Positions 1-10,679 of a stretch of DNA of 64,000 nucleotides are shown piece after piece (the stretch's first letter is position 1; each line of letters begins with the position of its first letter). The position numbers and the translations under genes are program-made. The notes beneath the pieces were generated by a model. That model saw only the letters and a program-made list of their open reading frames with translations. It did no database searches and was not told the DNA's origin. Source of the stretch: Heterostelium multicystogenum (Eukaryota; Evosea; Eumycetozoa; Acytosteliales; Acytosteliaceae). Where the stretch lies: assembly GCA_003667245.1 (NCBI GenBank), contig RCNN01000074.1:62001-126000 (forward strand). The letters run 5' to 3'.

Positions 1-15
1 TAAAGATAGTGATAG

Positions 16-614
16 ATGAGTCACGCTCGTAAACATGTCACAATAACTGCATTGAACTCGGAAATTCTGCCGGATGATGGTCAATCGATCGTAAAGATTA
101 TCGGTCTTAGAGGTGGTAACATTACAGAGGTTCAATATGCCGACGGTTCAACTGTACTTGCTATGATCCCCTCCAAGTTCAAGGGCAAACTTTGGATCAA
201 GAAAGGTGGATATGCTATCGTAGAGAAGGAAGATGAGACTACAAAGAAGATTCGTACTTCTATTGTTCATCTACTTACACCTGACAACGTTAAATACATC
301 AAGAAATCAAATGAATGGTAAGATATGAATTTCTATCACTTATACTAAACACCCTTTGGTATCTATCATATATTAACTTAAATTCATTCAAATAATAATA
401 ATAATAAAGGCCAAGTGAATTCACTGAGGATATTAGTGATCGTACACAAAGCAATTCAAATCAAATGAACGATGATGATAGTGATAGTGATGGTGGATTG
501 GACGATCTTGGTTTCACAAATAGAAATCATCGTGGAGTACAAGATAGTGATACAGACGATGACTATGATGATGATGAAGAAGAAGAAGAAGATGATAATG
601 AAGATGATAATTAA
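16..614 (+). CDS. EIF1AD-like S1/OB-fold protein (eIF1A-domain family)
   Basis: Two exons: 16-317, intron 318-409 (GTAAGA...AAG), exon 2 from 410 to the TAA at 612. The N-terminus MSHARKHV, the core with PSKF.GKLWIKKGGY and the tail with DDLGFTNRNHRG followed by an acidic D/E run match the EIF1AD/eIF1A-domain family collinearly (established family layout: S1-like OB fold, then acidic C-terminus). The protein is about 168 aa, near the family's usual length. EIF1AD proteins are nuclear RNA-binding factors implicated in stress responses and small-subunit maturation; that role is family knowledge, not seen here. The intron interrupts a Trp codon and splicing keeps the frame perfectly. It is not canonical eIF1A, which is longer at the N-terminus and has a different basic/acidic pattern. 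Confidence 0.85.
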
Positions 615-849
615 TGTCTAATTCATTTAACATTACAACAATGTAGAAAAATAAACTATATTTATAATTTGCAATAAACTTCGTTGAGGATGATTTTGGA
701 TGAGGATAATTGTAGTTTAGATTCTATGTAATGATTAGATTAAACTTCTATTTATTATATTATATTTTATACAAAATCCAATTTGTAAACAATAGATCGA
801 TATGTTTTGTTTTTGTACATAAAAATTAATTGGAGAAATCATCAACAAT

Positions 850-1231
850 TTACTTCTTCTTCTTCAAGGATTCGAGCTTCTCTTGCAAATCCTTGATTTG
901 TTTCTCAACTTGATCGATTTCCTTATCTTTTGATTCCTTCTTTTCGGCCTTCTTTTGCTTCTTGTCAGCCTCTTCCTTATCCTTGGCCAATTTCTAATAA
1001 GAGTGTGAATAATGATTAGCTTTGGAATGGAAAGACTTTTATGATAGGAATACATACCTCCTTCAATCTATTTAAATCTTCCTTCTCCTTCATTCTGACA
1101 TATTCAGTCTCGAGGGCATCTTCTCTGTCCTTGATGGAGTCTCTGCTTCTGGTGACAAAGACATTTGAGGAAGAGAGCATTCTTGGGCTGAGTACAGATG
1201 TACGGGTAACAATAGTTCTGAGCATTGACAT
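850..1231 (-). CDS. Mitochondrial ATP synthase inhibitor IF1-like protein
   Basis: Two exons on the minus strand: 1231-1058 and 993-850, intron with GTATGT donor and TTATTAG acceptor; 105 aa. I start at MSMLRTIV (1231) because the following 30 residues are rich in R, S, T and hydrophobics with no acidic residue before about residue 31, as expected for a mitochondrial presequence. The central segment DREDALETEYVRMKEKE followed by L..LK is the signature of the IATP family inhibitory helix, and the C-terminal half is a Lys/Glu-rich coiled coil ending LESLKKKK. IF1 blocks ATP hydrolysis by F1-ATPase when the membrane potential collapses (family knowledge). An upstream in-frame Met exists but lies in an AT-dinucleotide run typical of 5' UTR. 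The assignment rests on a short motif plus overall architecture. Confidence 0.7.
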
Positions 1232-1748
1232 TTTATTATGTGTGTATGTATATATATATATTAAATTAAACAATGAGATGCGAAAATGAATGATTATTAA
1301 AGTTTTGTTGGTGGGAGATGGGTATGCTGATGTTCAATAAATAATAAAAAATAAAAATAAAAAACAAAACAAAATTTTATTTATGAAAAATAAAAAAGTT
1401 CAAAAAAAACCAAAATATTGAACATTATGTGTACATTTGATGATCATCTGGGTGATCCTGACAAGCCATCATCTTGTCCATACCACCACATCATGAAACA
1501 CAACATTTTGACCAATTTAAATGAAAGGACTCACATTTTTGCACAGTTTCATTTATTTTGACCTATTTATTACAATGCGTTGATGATCGTCTACCACAAT
1601 ATTATATATATTCTGAGTAGAGTCTGACAAGATGACAACTTGATTTGTTATTGTTAATGCTGCTGCTGTTGTTGTTGATTTGATTGTTGTTGATTTGATT
1701 GTTGTTGCCTATGATTTGAATTCTAATCGGTTATTACAGTGTCTGGTG
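1232..1748. other. Intergenic region
   Basis: Upstream flank of the IF1-like gene and downstream flank of the SMYD gene. Contains TA and GTT/GAT repeats (1670-1710) and a GAC/CATC-rich patch near 1440-1500, no coding signal. Confidence 0.5.
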
Positions 1749-2957
1749 TTACATGGACAGCTTCAGTGGCTGAGGTTCAGCAGCTGCTGGTTGCTCCTGC
1801 TGCTGTTCAGTGGATGATTTTACAAGAGATACTGGTGCATCTTCTGAGTTGTTGGATAATGCTTCGTCTTCGAGGCACTTTTCGCAACGGCAGTGGAAGA
1901 GATATCCTTCAGAAAGTTTGTCACGACGAACTTTCAGTGGAGCAGAGGTGTCAATGTAGCTGATACAGAGCTCTTCATCGGCCTTGACTGCTCTCATCAA
2001 TGAACATTCAACCTCAAGAGTATTGTCGACCACCCAGTAGTTGACATTGGGGTTGCAGTTGTGGTTGAAAAATGAGTTTCTGACGTATACACCGCAACCA
2101 CGTGACTCTCCATTTCCACCTGCCTTGGGACGTCCCTGAATATAGAATGCATTGCAACGATTCCTCAAAATGACATTCAAAAGATCAATCTCGTCCTCCT
2201 TTCTTCCGGTGTATCGCTTGGCTAAAACCAAAACCTTGTTGCAAATCCAATGTAATAGACTTTCTTTCAAAGTAGGGCAGAATGAATTGCTGGATGAAAG
2301 TTGAGCACTCAGTTAGTAACTTCTCAGATATTCAGCACGATGCTTACTACTACAATACATACATGTTGGAGACAAGCTGTTCGTAGTCACGGTATCGCAA
2401 TCCGTTCTCCTGTGGAATAGCAGTTCTTACTTTGTATTTAGAGTAGGGTGAATCTTGTTCATTGAGTGATGATTCCAGCCATTTACGTGAGATAGTTCTT
2501 ACTAGCAGTTTGACTTCAGAGATGAGAGAGTCAGTGTAGTCATTGGTGTCAAAGTGCTCAAAGATCGCGCATTCCAAGTTGTGTTGAAGAGCATCAATTT
2601 GTCTACATTCGTCGGAGCAATATCCAACATAGTTGCAACGCTCGCACATAACAAAGTATTCAGGCTCCTCTCCTTGTTGTGCCTCAACAGGCACCTCAAG
2701 GAAGCACTGCTGGCACACAAAGTGCTTGGCAGTAGTGTCTACAGCCCAGACATAGGGGAGGTCGTGCAGGATGACAGTGCCTCATCCATATCCTTGGTGG
2801 CAACGATATAACGACCGTTGATGGGATGTGACAAAACTCTTATATTATAGTCACCATGCCATGTTTTATAGTCCACTCTTCTGTTTGATTGTGGTGTTGT
2901 TGGTGTTGATTGTTGTTGCTGTTGTGTTGGTAGAGTAGTAGTTGCGTCTGTAGTCAT
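1749..2957 (-). CDS. SET and MYND domain lysine methyltransferase (SMYD/ASHR1-like), frame broken
   Basis: Exons 2957-2363 and 2289-1749. The intron has a GTATGT donor, a perfect TACTAAC branch site and a CAG acceptor, and joins phase exactly. The MYND zinc finger is visible as CQQC...CERCNYVGYCSDECRQIDALQHNLEC. The SET core follows: IDLLNVILRNRCNAF, then GVYVRNSFFNHNCNPNV (the NHxCxPN substrate/SAM motif), then EELCISYID, and a post-SET Cys cluster FHCRCEKC. Such enzymes methylate histone or non-histone lysines. The N-terminus contains a short Gln/Thr stretch. Near 2780 the frame changes by one base: KDMDE is in one frame, TVILHDLPYVW in the next, consistent with a missing G in a GG/GGG run. 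I read this as a sequencing indel or a recent lesion in an otherwise intact gene. Confidence 0.8.
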
Positions 2958-4082
2958 TTCTTTGAGTTCTATCGACGGAGTTTATCTAAAAACTAAACAA
3001 CCAATCTAAATCTTATCTAACAGTATAATAAATATTGTATTGCTTGCTGCTGTTGTTATGTAATTCAAGTTTGACTAATTTGATGATAGTGTGCACTTGA
3101 ATGAAAGTGTGAAGATTATTTGCTATCTATGCTAATGAAAATCTCTAAGATGTATAGAGTTGGAATGGGTGGGTGAGTGAGTGGGTGGGTGGTGATTGAT
3201 TTGATTTGATATTAATTAACTTAAGGTTTAAGTTATTTACTAATAATACTATGATACACTTTAGTGAATAAATAATATATATAAATATATAATTTGGTAT
3301 TGTTGTTGTTGAGTGCTAACCTCCTTTATTGATAATAAATATAAAGAGTTAATTTAATGAATGATTTTGAAGGTTTGTTGGTTTTGTTGACTTTTGGATT
3401 CAAAGGTTTTGACATTGCGGATTTTTTAAATTTCAACTAATTTTTATAAACCACAAACTTTATGATAATAAAATTGATTGGATTTGGGTCATAGTGGTGG
3501 TAACTATTGTTCAATTAAAAAATATCAAATCATATGATATGATTATAGATGTATCTTTTCAACAAGAATGATAACATCTAAATGATATAGAAAATGGAAT
3601 GAATGCATTATTGTCTAAATGCATCAAATAACAATTTTATTAACGAGTTATTTGATCAGATTCATGAGAGTTAATTCATAAAATAATAAAATATCTTAAA
3701 AACATTACACTAAGTTTTAATAGCATTACAGATTATAATTTACATTGAATGATTTTCGAAGTTATCTATTTATATAGCTTTCATTTGTTATCCTCATGTC
3801 GATATGTAGTTTGTCCAGTTATAATAATTAATTATAACTCATGAGCAACCGAGAAAATCATTAAGATGAGAAATATTGCAATGAAAATTTAGTGATGAAC
3901 AATGGGCTTTTTTTTTTTGCTTTGTTATCAATCAAAATTAGAGACTCTAAAATATATTTAGTAGCATCTGATTCAATATCTCCGATTCATTAGTAATACA
4001 AGTAATTGCCGCATCGTGACACGAACTAGTTTAGCAAGGAAGAAAGAAGATAAGAATAGCAGCGATTGTTCAAATTCAATAA
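2958..4082. other. Intergenic region between divergent SMYD and UPF3-like genes
   Basis: About 1.1 kb with no coding or RNA gene seen. It must hold both promoters. GGGTGAGTGAGTGGG direct motifs occur near 3170-3190 and a T9 run at 3909. Confidence 0.5.
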
Positions 4083-4738
4083 ATGGGAGATACCTATGTT
4101 ATAAGAAATCTACCTTTTAACCTTGAGGAATCAAAGCTGTTAAACTTGATTTCACAATCATTTAATCAAGAGCAAGTCCAAATCATAGAATATATACAAG
4201 GTTTCTCGGGGTAATATTATTATTATTATTATCAACTATGATTATCATTTATACTGATTATTGATTCTTTTTTGTTGTTGTTGTTATATGTAGTCCCAAA
4301 GAGAATACACCAACAAGATGTTATGTAAAGATCAACAAGTCTAGCGTCGATGCTTTCATTGACTATATGGATGGAAGACCTTTTGTCAATAGCAGAGGTG
4401 TGGAAGAGCGTTCCACTCTGGAGAAGGTTATTTTACAATCTCAGTGTGGCAAGACCATCTAACAACAAGCATTGCAACACTGTCGAGACCTCAAAGACTT
4501 ACCTAACTTTTCCTCCAGCAATTGAATGCTCCAGAGGTACAACCACCTAGTTTAGAATCCCTTGTCAATTCAATTGAGAAGAGTATGTTATTTGTGATAG
4601 CTCCTCTGTGAGCACATTCTAATGCAATTTATTTCTTTCTTTACAGAGCAACAACCTACATCATTGATTATCGAGGAACTAAAGAAAAAGAAGTCAGGAA
4701 AGAAGAAATCGAAATACTCTAAAAAGGGAAAGAGTTAA
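4083..4738 (+). CDS. UPF3-like (Smg4/UPF3 domain) protein, reading frame damaged
   Basis: Exon 1 (4083-4210) encodes MGDTYVIRNLPFNLEES, resembling the start of the UPF3 RNP-like domain. After an intron, exon 2 (from 4294) gives TRCYVKINKSSVDAF...YMDGRPFVNSRG, then LEKVILQ, which lines up with the UPF3 pattern A.A.I.F....D....FDG..F.D..G...VEFAPFQ. The frame then meets TAA near 4469. Downstream, a clean segment LQQLNAPEVQPPSLESLV appears in another frame and splices (GTATGT...TTTACAG) to a Lys-rich tail KKKKSGKKKSKYSKKGKS ending at 4738. UPF3 links exon-junction complexes to nonsense-mediated decay. Either two indels (one at a T run near 4518) or an unrecognised intron ending CCTAACTTTTCCTCCAG explains the break. 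Assignment is moderate: the domain match is by pattern only. Confidence 0.5.
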
Positions 4739-5057
4739 GTATCCAGTCATCACATTAGCGTCAAGAGTACAACTTTGCTTTATAGCTAGATACATTGAGA
4801 ATTTACATTCTTCATGTTTACAAAGTTAATATTAGACTATCATGTCTACTTTGAGATGAAAATGGTTGTCAATTATGATCAATACCATTTCATCCAACTC
4901 CTCAACAACAACTACAACAACTACAACACCAACAACTTGTGCAAACTAAAATGTCAATTAATGAATGAAAGAGATAAAGAATTGTATAAGAACCATATAG
5001 TAGTATCTTAATTTAATTGATTGATAAATTTACAAAGTTTTACTTGTGATTGATTGA
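4739..5057. other. Intergenic region between convergent genes
   Basis: About 320 bp shared 3' flank of the UPF3-like and SURP-domain genes. An ORF at 4814-5011 with an Asn/Tyr run is not supported as a gene. Confidence 0.5.
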
Positions 5058-6975
5058 TTAGTTTGATTTAGTAAGCACAGTTTGACTGGATGATCTGATT
5101 CTTTTGGTGTTTGATATCAGTGGTTGGAACTGTTGATGAGTCCGCTTCGATCCAGATATCAAAGCCTTAAGCTGGCCAGTCAACTCTTGAATACTTAAGA
5201 TCTTGTGGTGGCTCGAGTCTGCTCCACATCGTAGGGTCAATCAGTGGACGGATTGATTTGATTGATCTCTCCTCACTTGACAGTGCAGTTAGGAGACGAA
5301 GTGCATTCTCTGTGACAAAGTAGTCATAGCTGTCCCAGAAGTGAAACGATTGCTGGAATACCTTGGTTCTCGTGTAATGAAGAGACAATTGATACTTCTT
5401 TTGGACATGGTAGTGAGGAACCTGCAGGAATTTGGCTTTGAGTGCTTCCTCACCGCTACATATTAGCTTGATACATGTTCCAATGAGGTTGTGCTCGAGG
5501 ATTTGAAGGATGGTTGGCTCGTCATTGTATGCAATCGTAGCCAGCAGATCCAAAGCAATCATTTTGGTGCTCGTGCCCTCAAAAACGGTTCAGAAGTAGT
5601 TTGTTGATGGATCCAACAGCCTCATGAATAGTGTTCTTGTGTATACCTTCAGCAGACATCTTTTGTAGTGTTTGGACGGCGAATACTCTCATTCCAGGGT
5701 CCTTTGACTCCATGTCATGACAGAAAGAGAGAATACAATCACCCAGCAGACAATCTCCTCTTCCAGCAGAGTGAGGCTTACCAATAATCAATTCTGGTGC
5801 GACAACTGGGAGATTAGTTGGGAGTGGAATTTCCATGCTCTGGAGTAGAGCTGATGATGCTTGATTGGTGGATTTGGCAAGTATACTCGACGAATCTGAC
5901 ATTACAATGTCAGTGTTTGAGCTACTGCTGCTCTGAGATTGTTGTTGTTGTTGTTGTTGTTGGTGAACAGCAGAGGTTGATGGAGTAGTTAAGAATCCAG
6001 AAGCTGCCAGGGTCGATAGTATACCAGAAGTCTTTAAGGGAGGCAGTGCAGCAGGTAGTGGAAGTGGATGCTCAAAGTTTTGGTTGATTTTGCTTCTTAA
6101 GTGCAAGATTAAGTTTTTTCCTTGTAGATCTTATTTGAAGGATTGGCTGGGTCCAAGAATGAAAAAACATTATGCAAAGACTGGCTTATGAACAAGATTT
6201 TCAAAGGCAGGACCATTTCTAACAACAAAATCAACCATCAAATCAATTGATTGTTCGATTGTGTCCTCTTCCTTCAGTGTTGATTTGGAGTTAGACCCAT
6301 GAATCCTCATTGTCATCTGTTAGGAAACGTTTGTGAAGCTTGATAGTTGGGTTGGCGGACCAAATCTGACGTGCAAACTCCAGTCCATCTGCATCCAAAT
6401 CCATTGTATCTTCCCTTGGATTAGAACTGATTGTCGGATTATCCGCTAATATAGTGGCGACTCTAAATGCATCTGCATTATTCAAATTATGAATAACCTG
6501 TCCAGATGACATTGCATTCCTATTTAAATTAGTCTAATAAATGATTGTTAGAGTGCATCAACATGTCGACTAAAGTTTGTTTTACCTTATGTTTGTATGA
6601 GCTTGCTCCCAATGCTGTATCACCACTTGGGACCTCGATCTTTCCAACTGTTTCACCATAGTTGATCGCCTGATTTTCTACACTTAACAAGAATCTGTCA
6701 ATTTGAACATAATAATTGTTAGGTCAAATTAGCCATGGCTATAAAAGTGGATGGTTATAAAAATTCAATTTACCCTTTAAGCTTTTTGATTTGTATATTC
6801 TGTTGGTTGCGTTCAGAACAACAGAATCACGGAGATAGAATGCAAACTTATAGGTCAGTGGAGAGGAAGAGTTTGTCCCATTGGAGTTGGTTACAGAGAT
6901 CCAAGAAAGTGGCAAGGTCATCAACAATACTGCCAGACCTCTTTTTCTTTTTTGCGCCTGTTCGTCATCTTGCAT
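5058..6975 (-). CDS. SURP-domain protein with helical C-terminal region, unassigned, several frame breaks
   Basis: The minus strand carries a chain of coding segments read in shifting frames. A first segment starts MQDDEQAQKRKR near 6975. A second, around 6720-6585, includes DRFLLSVENQAINYGE; after a short intron the third begins at about 6520 with NAMSSGQVIHNLNNADAF. A SURP (SWAP) motif follows at about 6150-6240: DFVVRNGPAFENLV, then FSFLDPANPSNKIY. Next come a Pro/Ala/Ser stretch with a Gln run (5945-5965) and an armadillo-like helical region (MRVFAVQTLQKMS, KMIALDLLATIAYND, ENALRLLTALSS) to about 5170. The end is ambiguous between stops at 5058 and 5068. SURP domains are found in splicing factors such as SF3A1 and SWAP, but the rest matches no splicing factor I recognise. 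Frame changes near 6297, 6165, 6115 and 5580 sit mostly at A or T runs. The start and its separation from the gene upstream are uncertain. Confidence 0.45.
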
Positions 6976-7028
6976 GATATAGTCGATCGATTCCTGTTAG
7001 ATTTCCTTTGGCTAAAGGTTCGATCGAG

Positions 7029-9819
7029 TTAAGTTTTCGAAGCACCTTGGAGAGCCTCATTCATTGAAAGTTTGCTTCGTGGCACCTTTCAGAACTGTCT
7101 CACGCCAATAGCTGCCATAGGAATCAGAGATATCCTCACGTGTATTTACAAAGTCAACAACATAACTGGCTGTTTTTCCAGGAGCAGTTCTGCTCAGCCG
7201 TCCCAAGTTTGGACTGCGTTTGATCCCTCAATGTTTTATCAATATACATTACAGCGAGGCTTGGCTCATCAAAACCAGTTTGCAGCTTATCTGCAACAAT
7301 TATCAGCTGTACTTTGTGGTTTGTATCGTTCTTGAGAATCTGAGAGATACCATCACGCTCCTTGCAGTAGTTTGCATATTTTCCATTCACAGCACGACTA
7401 GATTCATCCTTGATTTTCTTGCCAACGATAAAGGGGGAGAATGAGGCAATGATGTCGAATCTCTGCTCCTTTGGTAGCGCTCTCACCATCTTCTCCAAGA
7501 TAGATTTATACAGTAGAATCTGACTACGAGTGCTAGTTACTAGCATAGCTCTACCCTTGAATTGATCATTGTTGATTATGTTTTCGAATCTTAAGAAAAT
7601 GTTTGATGATATAGGATGATTTCTCAGTGAGAATACGCTTATCATTCCTGGCATTGGTAAGGAGATGGTAAGATGCTCGCTTTTCGTCCACTACCTCCTC
7701 GGACTTGCTGTTATCTTTGTCAGTATTGCAACTGTCGTATAGTTCTCGATTACATTGATGACGAGACCGTCAGAGAGCGCACGCTCCAGAGAGTAGCAGT
7801 AGAAAGGCACACGAGTATTGCCACGGTGCTCTCCAAACATCTCGAGACAGCGTGGTGTGGGTGTGCATGTGAAGCAGAAATAGGTAATTTTTTGAGTTCT
7901 GTCTCATTTCGCCAGTCAGCAACTTGTGTATATTACGTGTGATAGTCTTTCCATGTGTGCGATGTGCTTCATCACTTATCAGGGCAATCTTCTTTGCTTT
8001 GAAAGAGGACATGTCAAACTGGGAGACCGATGGATCCTCCATGATATTGACAAACTTTTGCATGGTAGTAATGACTACACGTGTCTTTCCAGTGTTGATT
8101 GTTGATGAAAGATTCTTTGCAACGTTCACATGGCAATATGACTTGCAGCTGTTGTTCTTGAGGAATCCGGAGATTACTCCACCCAGCTGTGTATCCAAAT
8201 GGAGTCGATCATTTAGGACCAATATCAAATCATACATTGGCTTGTCACCATCGCGCAGTCTATACAAGTTGAATACCAACGATGCGATGGTAAGTGACTT
8301 TCCTGATCCAGCTGCGTGTTTGTATCAAGTAATTCTTTATATTCTTTTGATCAGCAGTTGCTTCTATACTATTATTATTATTGTTGTTGTTGTTGTTATT
8401 ATTACTATTTACAATGCTTGGTGATTTGGGTGATTTGGGTGATTTGGTTGGTGATGAAAGTGGTGATTTAATGACTGGTTCCTTCTCTTTTTCTTTCTTC
8501 TCTTTCTCGTTTTTGTAGCGTTCATGTAAATCCATTATAATCTTGTAATTTGTATCGACTTGATGAAATCTTGGGTCTTTCTTTATCCATCCTTCAGTTG
8601 CCATAAGCTTAATTTTCTCCGGTGTTAATGTAGCTATATCGACATAGTGTTCTTTCTCTTTCTCCGCTGATCGTTTCCTTGTGCCAATCCCTCCACTTGT
8701 CGCCGATGCAGTTGATGATGTAGGTTTATCATCTTCAGTATCGATAACAGGTGATAACTCACGATACAGTTCCTCCTCAAACTTATCAATTGTCTTCATA
8801 TCCTGATACTCCTCATCAGGAGCTACATCTGTAAGTTCCTCATCTGACTCTGTAGGCATATCTGAAACATCCTCATCCTCCTGCTTAACTTTAATTTGCT
8901 GCTGAGACTGCTTCGATGTAGATGTACTCGATTTAGTTGCTGTTGTAGTTGTAGTTGTCGATGTTGTAGGCTTGATGTTGAATCCTATATCTTTCTTTGT
9001 GCTCGATGTAGCTGTTACTTTAGTTGGCTGACTGCCAGCTGTCGAAGTTGATACAGTGCGTCCAAAGCTGCCAAATCCACTACTTCCAAAGCTTCCGCTG
9101 CTGCTGTTGACTGTACTACTACTGCTACCTAGACTGCTAGATGGAGATGTCCTGTTAAATGACGACGAAAGAGAAGGAGAGGTGCCATATTGTTTGGGGG
9201 GCACTTTGTTGAACATGAAATTTAGGTTGTGTGGCGATGAAGGCACAAGAAAGGGTGAAGTACCTCTTGGGGACGGAGAAGCTGACGCCGGTGACATTGA
9301 CAAGGGACTTATAGGTCGGAGGAAGCTAGCAGAGGGTGAAGGTGGCTTGAAGGAACTGGGGGAGGAGATGGACGCAGCAAGATAGTGGGGGGAGATGGCT
9401 TGAAGAACAGCGAATTTGGCGAAGTCGATGGTGAAAACGACGACGAATTCCTCAGCATATTGTTGTTGTTGTTGTTGTTGTTGCCAATGTTAGAGTAGTT
9501 TCGGGGTGATACACTATTATAACTACTACTATTGCTGTGACTTCCGCTCTTAATAGGTATATTAATAGGTTGTGACGAGCTCAGTCTCCTCACACTGCCA
9601 CTGCCAATGCTACTGCTGTTGCTACTGCTATTAGCACCACTCAAACTCCCACTTCTACTGCCATTTTTGCTGGTATTACTCTTTATATCGATTGGTTTTG
9701 ACGAAACCTAGACTACTACTTAGCTGTTTACTAATCCCACTATTGCTATTTTATTATTGCTATTACTATTGGTATTGTTGTTATTGTTTGTTATTTTTAT
9801 TATTATTGTTTGACTGCAT
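7029..9819 (-). CDS. HsdR-like (type I restriction R subunit) superfamily 2 helicase with Ser/Asn-rich N-terminal extension; multiply frameshifted
   Basis: Start MQSNNNN at 9819, then about 450 residues of Ser, Asn, Thr and Pro repeats (SPKSPKSP), acidic patches and one more ordered stretch (LTPEKIKLMATEGWIKK). From about 8340 the helicase core is collinear with bacterial HsdR-type ATPases: NYLIQT, Walker A AAGSGKSLTIA (about 8289-8315), YDLILVLNDR, TRVVITTMQKF, Walker B DEAH in ALISDEAHRTHG, FTCTPTPRCLEMFGEH, PFYCYSLERALSDG, VIENYTT, GRAMLVTSTRSQ, IIVADKLQTGFDEPS, MYIDKTLRD, QTLGRLSRTAPGKT and YVVDFVNTRED. No PD-(D/E)xK nuclease motif is visible. In bacteria HsdR translocates and cuts DNA with HsdM/HsdS; neither is nearby. 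Frame changes are needed near 9690, 8312, 7885, 7730, 7600, 7200 and 7045. Likely acquired from bacteria (inference); functional gene or pseudogene undecided. Confidence 0.65.
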
Positions 9820-10679
9820 TATACAATAACGATACTTTGATTTTACTTTTTACTATTTAAAACAATACAATATACATACAGATAGAAATTAAAAACCTAC
9901 TACTAATAAATATAAATAAGATAGCTATGATGATAGATAGATATAATATATATATTACAATATCTACAAAAAAGAGTATATATATATAATTTTAGAATCT
10001 ATTTACAATAATATATGATTTTTTGAAATATTAAAGTTAATATTAATTTGCCCAACCTTTTAATAGCAATTTTTGAATTCAAAATTTTGATATTTTATTC
10101 GTTACAAATTTGAAAACAGGAGAACTCTAAATTTAATGATTAACATTGCATTACCAGTTAATAAATCAAAAAAATATCTAAATAATATATTTTTAATGAA
10201 GAATATTTTGTTTAAATAAATAAATATCCTAAATTAAATATAATTAAATTATAGTTATCTTATTTTGATTATTCCACAATTGAATTCACATTAGGATCCT
10301 TTATTTTTTTTAGTTATCATCTCCAAAAATAAATGTATTAGCCATTCTACGGAACTTCTAAGCATTAACATATTAGAATCGATCAATCTTGATGTACCTA
10401 CTTCAGATCACATCAATATCAATCATCAAAAACAATTCCATATTGATTTGGTTTTGTATTACAAAAGTGGGAAATGTTGTGATAATATTTATCATTCAGC
10501 TAAGTAAAAAAAAAAATAAAAAGCAAAGATTGCTCAGTTTGTGAACAACGACTAAAACAACAATCCAACCAACATATATACATATAAATACATAAATGAT
10601 ATAACAATACTTGATAAATCAAGTATTACAATCACTGCAAACAACAATATATTCATGAAAGATATATATTTTATAAAAG
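9820..10679. other. Intergenic region between divergent HsdR-like and BTB genes
   Basis: About 860 bp, very AT-rich with TA repeats (9945-10010) and A runs. Nothing coding; it would contain the promoters of both genes. Confidence 0.5.
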
